The position numbers were made by a program, and so were the translations under genes. 64,000 nt of DNA from Sphingobacterium corticibacter (GTDB taxonomy: Bacteria > Bacteroidota > Bacteroidia > Sphingobacteriales > Sphingobacteriaceae): positions 620,001 to 684,000 of the forward strand of contig NZ_QDKG01000001.1 in assembly GCF_003076635.1 (NCBI RefSeq). The letters run 5' to 3'. Below the pieces are notes generated by a model. That model saw nothing but the letters and a program-made list of their open reading frames with translations, did not search any database and was not told the origin of the DNA. Positions 26,261 to 35,349 of this stretch are shown here, piece by piece; within the stretch, counting starts at the first letter, position 1; the number at the start of each line of letters is the position of its first letter.

Positions 26261-26914
26261 ATGCAATTAGTGAATGGAGAAAGTGATTTAATATCTGTGA
26301 GTTTATTTAATGATACATACCGTACGATCGGTCAAACGTATGAAGGTATATTTAGGGATAAGGGGAGTAAATTTATGGCCTACGCTTATCAGTTCGAGGA
26401 AGAATCGCAATTGAAAGAGATTATTGCAGAATTAAAGCTTTTGCATCCAAAGGCACGACATCACTGTTATGCGTACCGTCTTACGCCAGATCGTTCGGTC
26501 TTTCGTATAAACGATGATGGAGAGCCATCTGGTACTGCCGGTAGGCCAATTCTTAATGTGTTGTTATCGTCAGATTTAACTAATGTATTAGTAGTTGTAG
26601 TTCGTTATTTTGGTGGTACGCTGTTGGGGGTTCCTGGTTTAATCAATGCGTACAAGAGTGCTACGCAAATAGCTTTAGAAGAAGCGGAAATTTTAGAGAA
26701 GACTCAGGATGATGTATACGAAGTGCAATTTCCGTACTTGCAAATGAATGATATTATGCGTATTATTAAAGAAGAGAATGCTACGATCTTAGAACAAGAG
26801 TTTGATAATGACTGCCTAATTCGAATTGCAATTCGCAAGATGCAGGTAAATGCTATTGTCAGTCGATTGGAAAAAGTGGAACAAATTAAACTTCGATACT
26901 TGAAAACCGTATGA
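26261..26914 (+). CDS. YigZ/IMPACT family protein
   Basis: The 217-residue protein has the IMPACT N-terminal domain (about residues 20-125, RDKGSKFMAYAY, HPKARHHCYAYR, NDDGEPSGTAGRPIL, VVRYFGGTLLGVPGLINAY) and a C-terminal ferredoxin-like DUF1949 region. The family is linked to translation control in eukaryotes; the bacterial role is not settled. The promoter at 26212-26219 rules out an earlier start. ATG 26261 and GTG 26297 are both possible; GTG would give SLFNDTYRTI, the usual family N terminus, and may be the true start. Its TGA overlaps the next start (ATGA). Confidence 0.9.
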   Translation: MQLVNGESDLISVSLFNDTYRTIGQTYEGIFRDKGSKFMAYAYQFEEESQLKEIIAELKLLHPKARHHCYAYRLTPDRSVFRINDDGEPSGTAGRPILNVLLSSDLTNVLVVVVRYFGGTLLGVPGLINAYKSATQIALEEAEILEKTQDDVYEVQFPYLQMNDIMRIIKEENATILEQEFDNDCLIRIAIRKMQVNAIVSRLEKVEQIKLRYLKTV

Positions 26915-27765
26915 TTAATGATTCTGAGCTAATACTGAACCAAGATGGAAGCGTTTACCATCTTAATTTACTTCCAGAAGATATTGCCGACACGATCATC
27001 TTTGTAGGTGATCAAGAGCGAGTGCCATTGGTGTCGCAGCACTTTGATCGCATCGAAATTAAGAAAGGAAAGCGTGAATTTATCACGCATACCGGTTATT
27101 TACGTGGCAAACGTATCTCGGTGGTTTCCACAGGTATTGGTACGGATAATATTGATATTGTTATCAATGAGATTGATGCCCTTTTTAATGTAGACTTGCA
27201 GACTAAGATGCTCAATCCAGAAATCAGATCCGTAGATATCATACGCATCGGCACCAGTGGATCTATGAATCCTAATGTGGCTACGGATCAGATAATTGTG
27301 AGTGAGTTTGCTGTTGGGTTCGATTCGCTCATGCAGTTTTACAAAAAACAGTATACTGAAGAAGAAGTGGGGATACGTGATATTATTACCAATGCATTTT
27401 CGGAATTTGGTGTTAAGCCATACGTAGGCAAAGCCAATGAAAGTTTAGTGGAACGATATGCATATGATCTGTATAAAGGAATTACGGTAACTGCGCCCGG
27501 ATTCTATGGTCCGCAAGGTCGCAAAGTACGTACCCAAGAGGCGGCGCCGCGGTTTATTGAAGTGGCTGGGAGTCTGGATTTAGCTGGCCGGCATATTACT
27601 AACTTAGAAATGGAAACTGCTGGAATTTATGCACTGTCTAATATGTTTGGCCATCGCGCAATTTCCATCAACGCTATAGTAGCTAGTCGTGTGGATGCGC
27701 GATTTAGCGAGCAACCACAAGCTGTAATACAACGCGCAATACTCTTGGTGTTGGATCGTTTTTAA
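26911..27765 (+). CDS. Nucleoside phosphorylase (uridine phosphorylase-like)
   Basis: The 284-residue enzyme belongs to the PNP/UDP phosphorylase family: VGDQERVPLVSQHFD near 31, STGIGTDNIDIVINE near 77 (phosphate/ribose site), RIGTSGSMNP near 113 and NLEMETAGIYALS near 225 (ribose-binding Met-Glu). It cleaves a nucleoside with phosphate to base and ribose 1-phosphate in salvage; uridine is the best guess for Bacteroidota homologues of this type. It is translationally coupled to YigZ by a 4-bp overlap. Confidence 0.88.
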   Translation: MINDSELILNQDGSVYHLNLLPEDIADTIIFVGDQERVPLVSQHFDRIEIKKGKREFITHTGYLRGKRISVVSTGIGTDNIDIVINEIDALFNVDLQTKMLNPEIRSVDIIRIGTSGSMNPNVATDQIIVSEFAVGFDSLMQFYKKQYTEEEVGIRDIITNAFSEFGVKPYVGKANESLVERYAYDLYKGITVTAPGFYGPQGRKVRTQEAAPRFIEVAGSLDLAGRHITNLEMETAGIYALSNMFGHRAISINAIVASRVDARFSEQPQAVIQRAILLVLDRF

Positions 27766-27795
27766 AAAAATATCCGCCAATGGTCGAGCGATTAA

Positions 27796-28659
27796 TTAAG
27801 CTTGATCAATGCGGTCAAAGAAAGTGGGTTTTCTCAACTCCAATGCGATCGCTTTTGATACAGAAGCTTTAAAGAATCGTTCAAAGAATGATTTACGTGT
27901 TTTGGTTACCAAGATAATATCTGGATTGCTTTTCTCAATCAGGCTATTTACTACCTCCGGGACCGTATCCAAATCGACATCACTTTTGGAAATAGGCGCA
28001 CATTCAATAGTCACTTCTTTGATGATATTCATTTCCCGAATGTTGAAAGCCCATGATTGCAAATGCTCCTGCATATTATCAATGTCACTTTCTTCGCGAT
28101 ACACATGTGTCAACGAAAGTTTTTCTGGCTCTCCCATGATACTGATAAACGCACGTAACGTTTCCAACTCTTCTGCTTTGAATTTAGTCAATAAGCTGAT
28201 GTGACTAATATCAAAAGCGGCATATCTTTCTGGTACCGCTACGACCGGGACTGGCGATTGCGCAGTGATCGCTACAGTAGTACTGCCATAATAGATTGAT
28301 TTTTTTGCAGATGCACCTGTTGCACCCATGACAATCAACACGTAGTAATCTTTACCAGCTTCCTTGGGCAATTTTTCATCAATCAATCCTCTTTCACATA
28401 CTGAAGTAATTACCAGTTCGGGGTACGAAGTGGTCAGTTTCACTTGCAGTTCCTGCATCAAAATATCTGCTTTCAGTAAAGAATTATCCTCGGAGAAAGG
28501 TTCTTGATCTGATTCAGTGGCAAAGTTGGCCGTGTTACTAGTGTAGTAATGTAATAGATGCAAATTGTAGCCCTTTTGTTTTGCAAGTTGACAGGCATAT
28601 TGCACAGCGGTGAGAGAGTTGGGGGAGAAATCTGTCGGAGCCAGAATAGTGTTTCGCAT
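27796..28659 (-). CDS. Universal stress protein, two tandem UspA domains
   Basis: The 287-residue protein carries two Usp domains. The first (about 1-145) is complete and has the ATP-binding pattern VMGATG...YYGSTTVAI; the second (about 150-285) is degenerate, ending DIILVTKTRKSFFERFFKASVSKAIA. I chose ATG 28659 (MRNTILAPTDFSPNS), the normal Usp beginning; the longer frame adds 22 residues that lie in the leader. Usp proteins help survive nutrient or redox stress by unknown means. Divergent from alaS, with a shared palindromic promoter region. Confidence 0.88.
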   Translation of the reverse strand: MRNTILAPTDFSPNSLTAVQYACQLAKQKGYNLHLLHYYTSNTANFATESDQEPFSEDNSLLKADILMQELQVKLTTSYPELVITSVCERGLIDEKLPKEAGKDYYVLIVMGATGASAKKSIYYGSTTVAITAQSPVPVVAVPERYAAFDISHISLLTKFKAEELETLRAFISIMGEPEKLSLTHVYREESDIDNMQEHLQSWAFNIREMNIIKEVTIECAPISKSDVDLDTVPEVVNSLIEKSNPDIILVTKTRKSFFERFFKASVSKAIALELRKPTFFDRIDQA

Positions 28660-28753
28660 AGTGTAGCTGATCGTCGTGTGTTTTGTTTGGTTAAATATAG
28701 CGAATATATTTGATTTGTTATCCAAAACCTAAGCGTTTAGCGCCGTTTACTCA

Positions 28754-28773
28754 GCAAATTTAAGTAAATTTGC
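28754..28773. promoter_or_regulatory. Back-to-back -7 boxes in a 20-bp palindrome (usp/alaS)
   Basis: GCAAATTTAAGTAAATTTGC contains TAAATTTG on each strand (plus 28765-28772, minus 28755-28762). The plus copy lies 26 bp before alaS; the minus copy gives the usp mRNA a leader of about 90 nt. RNA polymerase cannot occupy both at once, so the two genes may compete. Confidence 0.55.
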
Positions 28774-28798
28774 AATTCAAATTATAGGCACATTTTTA

Positions 28799-31414
28799 AT
28801 GACTAGTAGAGAAATTCGCGAAGCATTTTTAAACTTTTTTCAAGAAAAAGGACACCAAATTGTACCATCGGCACCTGTTGTCGTCAAAAATGATCCCACA
28901 TTGATGTTTACCAATGCCGGTATGAATCAATTTAAGGACTTATTTTTAGGAGAACGTGCAGCCAGCTATTCTCGTGCTACCGATACGCAGCGCTGTTTGC
29001 GTGTGTCTGGTAAGCACAATGACTTAGAAGAAGTAGGTATTGATACCTATCATCATACATTATTTGAAATGCTGGGCAATTGGTCTTTCGGAGATTATTT
29101 CAAGAAAGAGGCTATTGGATGGGCTTGGGAGTTGCTAACAGAAGTTTACAAACTGGATGTTGATCGCTTGTATGTAACCATCTTTGAAGGTGACGAGCAC
29201 GACGGTTTGTCGAAGGATATGGAAGCGTACGATTTTTGGAAAGCTTTCATTGCAGAAGATCGTATTCTATTAGGCAATAAAAAAGACAATTTCTGGGAAA
29301 TGGGTGATACGGGTCCTTGTGGTCCTTGTTCTGAAATCCACTATGATATGCGTCCAGATGCCGAACGCGCAGCGGTAAGTGGTGCTGATTTGGTGAATCA
29401 AGATGATCCTCAAGTTATTGAAATTTGGAATCTCGTATTCATGCAGTTCAACCGACTGAAATCTGGCGCGTTAGAATCACTGCCTGCACAACATGTGGAT
29501 ACCGGAATGGGATTTGAGCGTTTGGTGCGTGCCATTCAAGGAAAAGTATCGAATTACGATACCGATGTTTTTCAGCCATTAATCTCATTTACTTCCCAAC
29601 GATCTGGAATCCCTTATGGCCAAGACGAGCAAACCGATATCGCCATGCGCGTATTGGCGGATCACGTACGGGCGGTCAGTTTTACCATAGCAGATGGACA
29701 GTTGCCATCAAATAACAAAGCCGGCTATGTGATCCGTCGGATTTTACGTCGCGCCGTGCGTTATGCGTATACTTTCTTAGGATTCAAAGAACCTTTCCTC
29801 AACGAGTTGGTGCCGATTTTGGCACAGCAATTCAAAGGCGTATTTGATGTCTTGGGCGATCAGGAAAGCTTCGTGCAAAAAGTGGTGTTGGAAGAAGAAT
29901 TATCTTTCTTACGTACATTGACCACCGGAATACAGCGCTTTGAAAGCTACGATACTTCGGCAAAACAGATCGACGGCGATTTTGCTTTTGAACTGTTTGA
30001 TACTTTTGGTTTTCCAATTGACTTAACCGAGTTATTAGCACGCGAAAAAGGCCTTACGGTAGATATGGAAGGTTTTCAAACCGCCTTAAATCGCCAAAAA
30101 GAGCGTTCGAGAGCAGCAACAACCTTAGATTTATCTGATTGGACAGTTTTGCAAGATGAGGTGCAAACCGAATTTGTCGGCTACGATACGTTAACTGCTA
30201 GTTCCCAAATCGTAAAATACCGGAAGGTAACAGCCAAAGGCAAAGATCAATACCAGTTAATTTTGGACATTACGCCTTTCTATCCCGAAGGAGGCGGCCA
30301 AGTCGGCGATGTGGGTACGTTGATTAATACGACGACACAAGAAAAAATACAGATCGTCTCGACGAAGAAAGAAAATGCGCTGATTGTGCACTTTGTGGAT
30401 CAATTGCCTGCTTCTTTGGAAGGAGAGTTCGTAGCAACAGTGGATGCCGAAAAACGTGCTGACTCAGAAGCTAATCATTCCGCGACACACTTATTGCATG
30501 CTGCATTGAGGGATGTTCTGGGGACACATGTGCAGCAAAAAGGTTCATTGGTATCACCTGAAGTGTTGCGTTTTGATATTACGCACTTCTCTAAAGTGAC
30601 CGACGATGAAATCAAGCAGGTAGAAGATATAGTCAACACCAAAATTCGCGCAAATATTGCGTTGAAAGAAGAGCGCAACACACCATACCAAGAAGCTATT
30701 GCATCAGGTGTAACGGCTTTGTTTGGTGAGAAATACGGCGATTATGTGCGCGTCATTACGTTTGATGATCATTTCTCGAAGGAGTTGTGTGGTGGTACAC
30801 ACGTTTCAGCCACCGGTAAGATTGGTTTCTTCAAGATTGTTAGTGAGTCTGCTGTAGCAGCTGGCGTACGTCGTATCGAAGCGGTGACAGGCAGTCGTTC
30901 TGCGGCATTGATCCGCGAACAGTTTGAGGTGGTGAATAACATGAAAGAATTGTTGCATAATCCGAAAGATTTTGTTGGCGCTTTGGCGAAGATGATCGAG
31001 GAGAATGGTGCATTGAAGAAAGAAGTGCAACAAGCCATTAACGATCGTTCACTGGCTTTGAAAACAGAATTGCTGAATAAGGTAGAAGCAGTAGGCGATG
31101 CGCAATATCTGGCTGCTCGCGTGGATATTCCAAACGCGGATGCGGTGAAAGGTTTAGCTTACGCGCTGCGTGATGCAGTGCCAAATTTGTTTTTAGTGTT
31201 GGCTACGGTGATGGACGATAAACCTTTCTTGTTGGTCATGATTGCCGATGATCTGGCGAAGGCCAAAGGTTGGAATGCTGGAGCTATCATTCGTGAATTG
31301 GCCAAAGAGGTACAAGGTGGTGGCGGCGGTCAGCCGTTTTTTGCCACAGCGGGAGGTAAAGATGTAAATGGAATTGACCGTGCTTTGGAGCGCGCTCGTG
31401 AATTTGTGGTGTAA
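28799..31414 (+). CDS. alaS: Alanyl-tRNA synthetase
   Basis: The 871-residue enzyme charges tRNA-Ala. The class II catalytic core begins TSREIREAFLNFFQEKGH and includes MFTNAGMNQFKDLFLG and GDTGPCGPCSEIHYD. The editing domain shows the HxxxH of NHSATHLLHAALR and CxxxH in ELCGGTHVSATG (zinc ligands). The C-Ala region carries the Gly-rich GGGGGQPFFATAGGKD motif near the end. Full length. It is followed one base later by the TlpA-like gene, so the two are in one transcript. Confidence 0.98.
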   Translation: MTSREIREAFLNFFQEKGHQIVPSAPVVVKNDPTLMFTNAGMNQFKDLFLGERAASYSRATDTQRCLRVSGKHNDLEEVGIDTYHHTLFEMLGNWSFGDYFKKEAIGWAWELLTEVYKLDVDRLYVTIFEGDEHDGLSKDMEAYDFWKAFIAEDRILLGNKKDNFWEMGDTGPCGPCSEIHYDMRPDAERAAVSGADLVNQDDPQVIEIWNLVFMQFNRLKSGALESLPAQHVDTGMGFERLVRAIQGKVSNYDTDVFQPLISFTSQRSGIPYGQDEQTDIAMRVLADHVRAVSFTIADGQLPSNNKAGYVIRRILRRAVRYAYTFLGFKEPFLNELVPILAQQFKGVFDVLGDQESFVQKVVLEEELSFLRTLTTGIQRFESYDTSAKQIDGDFAFELFDTFGFPIDLTELLAREKGLTVDMEGFQTALNRQKERSRAATTLDLSDWTVLQDEVQTEFVGYDTLTASSQIVKYRKVTAKGKDQYQLILDITPFYPEGGGQVGDVGTLINTTTQEKIQIVSTKKENALIVHFVDQLPASLEGEFVATVDAEKRADSEANHSATHLLHAALRDVLGTHVQQKGSLVSPEVLRFDITHFSKVTDDEIKQVEDIVNTKIRANIALKEERNTPYQEAIASGVTALFGEKYGDYVRVITFDDHFSKELCGGTHVSATGKIGFFKIVSESAVAAGVRRIEAVTGSRSAALIREQFEVVNNMKELLHNPKDFVGALAKMIEENGALKKEVQQAINDRSLALKTELLNKVEAVGDAQYLAARVDIPNADAVKGLAYALRDAVPNLFLVLATVMDDKPFLLVMIADDLAKAKGWNAGAIIRELAKEVQGGGGGQPFFATAGGKDVNGIDRALERAREFVV

Positions 31415-31415
31415 T

Positions 31416-32525
31416 ATGAAAATAATCAAAATCTGCTATCAGTTAGGAATCGCTGCTTTGTCTTTTGTAGCCTTGCAAGCTTGCGATTCTAAGGAAAATA
31501 TTGCAATATCGGGTACAATTGAAAATCCGGGCAATGTAAAAGTAGTTTCTTTCTTCGAAGGCGAACGTAAGTTAGACTCTGTGTTTATCGCCGATGGCAA
31601 TCGTTTTCGTTTCGAACGTGGCAGTACACAACCACGCTTGCTAACTCTGGTAGTTGGTAATAACAGATATCCTATTATATTAGAACCGGGACAGCCGGTC
31701 AAGTTTGAGACCGATCTACAACAGCCAGAGCAGTACCAACTGTCTGGATCTGAACTTTCGGAAACAATGAAGGCATTTGCGCCAGCTAAAAATCGAATTG
31801 AGTTTGTGCAGGATTCGCTTCAAAAGGTGTTTTCCAAAGCAACGATCGATAAATCTTCCGAGCAGATTCAGAATCTGCGGAGCGAGATGTTGCAAGCTTT
31901 TGAACCGCACATGAGACTTTACATACAGCAAGCAGTCGCTTTTGCGAATGAACATCCCAATCTGGCGGGATTCTATGCCATGAGCACTTTGGAGCCGGAA
32001 ACGGCAGAGGTGGAATTGATCGCCTACGGCGATCAAATTAAAGATCAGTTTGCTGATAATCGTTATGTGACCGAATTCAAAGCGGAAGTTGATAAGCTAC
32101 GCGCTTTGGCTATCGGACAAGAAGCGCCTTATTTTGAGGCTTATACACCACAAAACAAATTAGTAAAGCTCACAGATTTTAAAGGAAAATATACTTTGGT
32201 CGACTTTTGGGCTTCTTGGTGTATGCCGTGTCGGGAAGAAAATCCAAATATTGTAAAGCAATACGCCGCATTTAAAGACAAAGGGTTTGAGGTGTTGGGC
32301 GTATCGTTGGATGATAACCCTGGATCGTGGATGCGCGCCATGGAAGATGATGGTTTGACTTGGACTAACATCTCGGATTTGAAAGCTTGGAGCTCGCATC
32401 TGATTATTGATTATCGCATCCGCGCGATTCCAACTTCATACTTGCTAGATCCCTCGGGTAAGATCATTGCGAAGAACTTGAGAGGTAAGGCGCTTGAAGA
32501 TTTTCTTAAGAAAACCTTAAATTAA
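31416..32525 (+). CDS. TlpA-like thiol-disulfide lipoprotein with DUF4369-type N-terminal domain
   Basis: The 369-residue product has a lipoprotein signal with Cys23 (LQAC). Residues about 25-130 form a beta-rich DUF4369-like domain (SGTIENPGNVKVVSFFEG). A helical middle leads into a thioredoxin fold with the redox motif WCMPC (Cys269, Cys272) in DFWASWC and a cis-Pro region AIPTSYLLDPSG. Such proteins reduce or isomerise disulfides in the periplasm, or support cytochrome maturation. ATG 31416 lies two bases past the alaS stop, and only this start gives a signal peptide. Confidence 0.9.
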   Translation: MKIIKICYQLGIAALSFVALQACDSKENIAISGTIENPGNVKVVSFFEGERKLDSVFIADGNRFRFERGSTQPRLLTLVVGNNRYPIILEPGQPVKFETDLQQPEQYQLSGSELSETMKAFAPAKNRIEFVQDSLQKVFSKATIDKSSEQIQNLRSEMLQAFEPHMRLYIQQAVAFANEHPNLAGFYAMSTLEPETAEVELIAYGDQIKDQFADNRYVTEFKAEVDKLRALAIGQEAPYFEAYTPQNKLVKLTDFKGKYTLVDFWASWCMPCREENPNIVKQYAAFKDKGFEVLGVSLDDNPGSWMRAMEDDGLTWTNISDLKAWSSHLIIDYRIRAIPTSYLLDPSGKIIAKNLRGKALEDFLKKTLN

Positions 32526-32556
32526 TATTGATGGGATGTTATTATATCTTTCACGG

Positions 32557-32596
32557 GTTAACAATATCATAACATTTGTGTAACTTTAGCTTACCA
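32557..32596 (+). promoter_or_regulatory. Pho-box-like array of four 7-mers at 11-bp spacing
   Basis: GTTAACA (32557-32563), CATAACA (32568-32574), TGTAACT (32579-32585) and the weaker CTTACCA (32590-32596) are separated by 4 bp each. An 11-bp period of TTAACA-like repeats is how PhoB/PhoP-type OmpR-family regulators bind. The array ends 9 bp before a TACTTTAG -7-like element (32606-32613), the place of a class II activator, and the gene behind it encodes an OmpR-family regulator, suggesting autoregulation. Confidence 0.65.
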
Positions 32597-32621
32597 TTAA
32601 GTACATACTTTAGTAGAAAAA

Positions 32622-33320
32622 ATGAGTATGAGTAACCCCAAACCGAAAATATTAGTTGTAGATGATGAGCAAGATATTGTAGACATCATATCGTATAACC
32701 TCAGCAAAGAAGGCTTTCAGGTATCCACTGCCAACAACGGTAAAGAAGCTATCCGAGTGGCCAAAGAAGTCAATCCAGATCTAATCATTCTGGATGTGAT
32801 GATGCCTGAAATGGATGGGATAGAAGCTTGTAGACTCATGCGATCGATGCCCGAATTCAAAAACACCTTTGTCATATTTCTTACTGCACGTAGTGAAGAG
32901 TATTCGGAGATTGCTGGGTTCCATGTAGGTGCCGATGATTACATTGCTAAACCAATCAAACCTCGCGCGCTAATTAGTCGTATCAACGCTATTCTGCGCC
33001 GCAATGCCAATGATACTGGTGACGATCAGACCGATAAATTGGAGATCATGGATTTGGTGATCGATAGAGATTCCTTTTTAGTTTTCAGAGGTGATGAGAA
33101 ATTTGTATTGGCAAAGAAGGAGTTTGAACTTTTATACTTACTAGCTTCTAAGCCTAACAAGGTATTTACACGTGAACAAATATTGAAAGCGATTTGGGAA
33201 GATTCGGTCGTTGTGACAAACCGGACCATTGATGTACACATTCGTAAATTACGGGAGAAAATTGGTGAGCTATATGTGACCACGGTAAAGGGAGTCGGTT
33301 ACAAGTTCGAACTAAACTAA
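32622..33320 (+). CDS. OmpR/PhoB-family response regulator
   Basis: The 232-residue regulator has an N-terminal receiver (KILVVDDEQD, phospho-acceptor Asp58 in LILD-VMMPEMDG, conserved Lys in YIAKPIKP) and a C-terminal winged helix (about 135-230: KKEFELLYLLASKPNKVFTREQIL, NRTIDVHIRKLREKIG, TVKGVGYKF). No histidine kinase gene is adjacent, so it is an orphan in this window. An ATG two codons later (MSNPKPK) is also possible. The Pho-box-like array upstream suggests it controls itself, and phosphate response is one reading; PhoB and RprY cannot be separated by eye. Confidence 0.9.
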   Translation: MSMSNPKPKILVVDDEQDIVDIISYNLSKEGFQVSTANNGKEAIRVAKEVNPDLIILDVMMPEMDGIEACRLMRSMPEFKNTFVIFLTARSEEYSEIAGFHVGADDYIAKPIKPRALISRINAILRRNANDTGDDQTDKLEIMDLVIDRDSFLVFRGDEKFVLAKKEFELLYLLASKPNKVFTREQILKAIWEDSVVVTNRTIDVHIRKLREKIGELYVTTVKGVGYKFELN

Positions 33321-33347
33321 TACGTTTTAGTATTTCTTAGATATTAT

Positions 33348-33389
33348 GCAGATCGCCTGCTACTGATAAGTAGCAGGCGATCTGCTTTT
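33348..33389. terminator. Strong terminator after the response regulator
   Basis: A perfect 17-bp inverted repeat (33348-33364 and 33369-33385, loop GATA) is followed by TTTT. It separates the regulator from glmS. Confidence 0.9.
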
Positions 33390-33501
33390 GACCTATTCGA
33401 AAAAAGGCAGAACGTGATTGAGGATTGTGTACTATAATTGATATATTCGAACGGATTTTAACACTTTTAGGAATAAAAATTAAATTATACGAGTTTTATA
33501 T

Positions 33502-35343
33502 ATGTGCGGAATAGTTGGTTATACAGGAGGCAAACAAGCTTACCCCATTCTAATTGATGGTCTAAAAAAATTAGAGTACCGAGGTTATGATAGTGCTGGC
33601 GTTGCCTTGTTGCAGGATCGCGGCGTCACGGTATTTAAGAAAGAGGGAAAGGTCGCGAAATTAGAAGCGCATGTAGGCGTGAGCGATGTGGCTTCGCATA
33701 CCGGTATCGGACATACCCGCTGGGCCACACACGGCGAGCCTTGTGATCGTAATGCGCATCCGCATTTGTCACGATCGGGTCGTATTGCTATGATTCACAA
33801 TGGTATTATAGAGAATTACGCGCAACTCAAAACGGAGTTACTAAAGGAAGGTTACGTTTTTCATAGCGATACCGATTCGGAAGTACTATTAAACTTTATC
33901 GAAGATATCCAGATCAAGAATGAGTGTTCGCTGGAAGAAGCCATTCGTATCGCTTTGAAACGTGTAACAGGTGCATACGTCATCTTATTAATTGATCAGG
34001 CCTATCCCGATACGATTATCGCTGCGCGTAAAGGTAGCCCATTGGTGATTGGTATCGGTCAGAACGAGCATTTCTTAGGTTCTGATGCGTCGCCGATGTT
34101 GGCTTACACCAAAGAGGTCGTATATATCAATGATTACGAATTAGCCATTGTGAAGCCCGATGAACTGATCTTAAAAAACTTAGGCAATGAGATCATCACC
34201 CCATATGTTCAGAAGTTAGATATGGAGTTGGCGGCCATCGAAAAGAATGGCTACGATCACTTCATGCTCAAAGAGATTTTTGAACAACCGCAGACGATTT
34301 TTGATTCGCTTCGCGGACGCATGGACGCCCAGAAGAATCAAATCACCTTGAGTGGTATTGATGCGATTGCGGACAAGATTATGGCGGCACGCCGTATCAT
34401 TATCGTAGCTTGTGGAACGAGTTGGCATTCGGCATTAGTAGCAGAGTACGTGATCGAAGAATTGTGTCGTATCAACGTAGAGGTCGAATATGCATCTGAA
34501 TTCCGATACCGAAACCCAATAATATCCAGCGAAGATGTGATCATTGCGATCTCGCAAAGCGGCGAGACGGCAGATACCTTGGTAGCTTTGGAAAATGCCA
34601 AGGAGCAAGGTGCTACTATCTACGGATTGGTGAACGTGGTAGGTTCTTCTATCGCGCGTATATCTAATGCTGGATCATACACGCATGCTGGGCCAGAAAT
34701 TGGCGTAGCGAGTACCAAAGCTTATACGGCACAATTAGCCGTTTTGCAGTTGATCGCGCTGAAAATTGCCAAATTGAAAGGAACGATCGACGATCAGAAA
34801 TTCACCTATTTCATCCAACAATTGGATGCCGTTCCGGAGAAAGTACAGTGGATATTAGACAATCAAGTCGAAGAGATCCAGCGCATCGCGAAGAAATACA
34901 GCGATGCCAACGATGTATTGTACTTAGGTCGTGGGTACAATTTCCCAACGGCGTTAGAAGGCGCATTGAAGTTGAAGGAAATCTCTTACATTCACGCTGA
35001 AGGCTATCCAGCCGCAGAGATGAAACACGGACCTATTGCTTTGGTAGATGAAACATTGCCCGTGATTTTCGTCGCTACAAAAGATAGTTACCACGAGAAA
35101 ATCGTGAGCAACATACAAGAGATTAAAGCCCGAAAAGGAAAAATTATTGCGATAGTCAGTGAGGGAGATAATAGAGTAGAAGAATTGGCAGACGATATTA
35201 TGGTAGTACCTAATTGTGATGAAATTATTGCGCCTTTATTGGCGGCTATTCCGTTGCAGTTATTGGCCTATTATATTGGAGTAGAGCGCGGATTGGATGT
35301 AGATCAACCACGTAATCTTGCCAAATCAGTGACCGTCGAATAA
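33502..35343 (+). CDS. glmS: Glutamine-fructose-6-phosphate aminotransferase (isomerizing)
   Basis: The 613-residue enzyme makes glucosamine 6-phosphate, first step to UDP-GlcNAc for peptidoglycan and LPS. Cys2 (MCGIVGY) is the glutaminase nucleophile; GHTRWATHG near 74 and HNGIIENY near 98 complete the N-terminal domain. Two SIS sugar-isomerase domains follow (ACGTSWHSALVAEY near 306; YLGRGYNFPTALEGALKLKEISYIHAEGYPAAEMKHGPIAL), and the C terminus ends with the canonical LAKSVTVE. No glmS ribozyme is expected or seen upstream. The DUF4954 gene follows after 6 bp. Confidence 0.98.
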   Translation: MCGIVGYTGGKQAYPILIDGLKKLEYRGYDSAGVALLQDRGVTVFKKEGKVAKLEAHVGVSDVASHTGIGHTRWATHGEPCDRNAHPHLSRSGRIAMIHNGIIENYAQLKTELLKEGYVFHSDTDSEVLLNFIEDIQIKNECSLEEAIRIALKRVTGAYVILLIDQAYPDTIIAARKGSPLVIGIGQNEHFLGSDASPMLAYTKEVVYINDYELAIVKPDELILKNLGNEIITPYVQKLDMELAAIEKNGYDHFMLKEIFEQPQTIFDSLRGRMDAQKNQITLSGIDAIADKIMAARRIIIVACGTSWHSALVAEYVIEELCRINVEVEYASEFRYRNPIISSEDVIIAISQSGETADTLVALENAKEQGATIYGLVNVVGSSIARISNAGSYTHAGPEIGVASTKAYTAQLAVLQLIALKIAKLKGTIDDQKFTYFIQQLDAVPEKVQWILDNQVEEIQRIAKKYSDANDVLYLGRGYNFPTALEGALKLKEISYIHAEGYPAAEMKHGPIALVDETLPVIFVATKDSYHEKIVSNIQEIKARKGKIIAIVSEGDNRVEELADDIMVVPNCDEIIAPLLAAIPLQLLAYYIGVERGLDVDQPRNLAKSVTVE

Positions 35344-35349
35344 GCGCTT

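Noticed and set aside
28660..28725. 22-residue extension of the universal stress protein
   Set aside because: Usp proteins begin at the first strand; MRNTILAPTDFS at 28659 fits exactly.
33390..33501. glmS ribozyme or riboswitch
   Set aside because: The 112-bp gap is AT-rich without the conserved ribozyme core; that element is known from Gram-positive bacteria.
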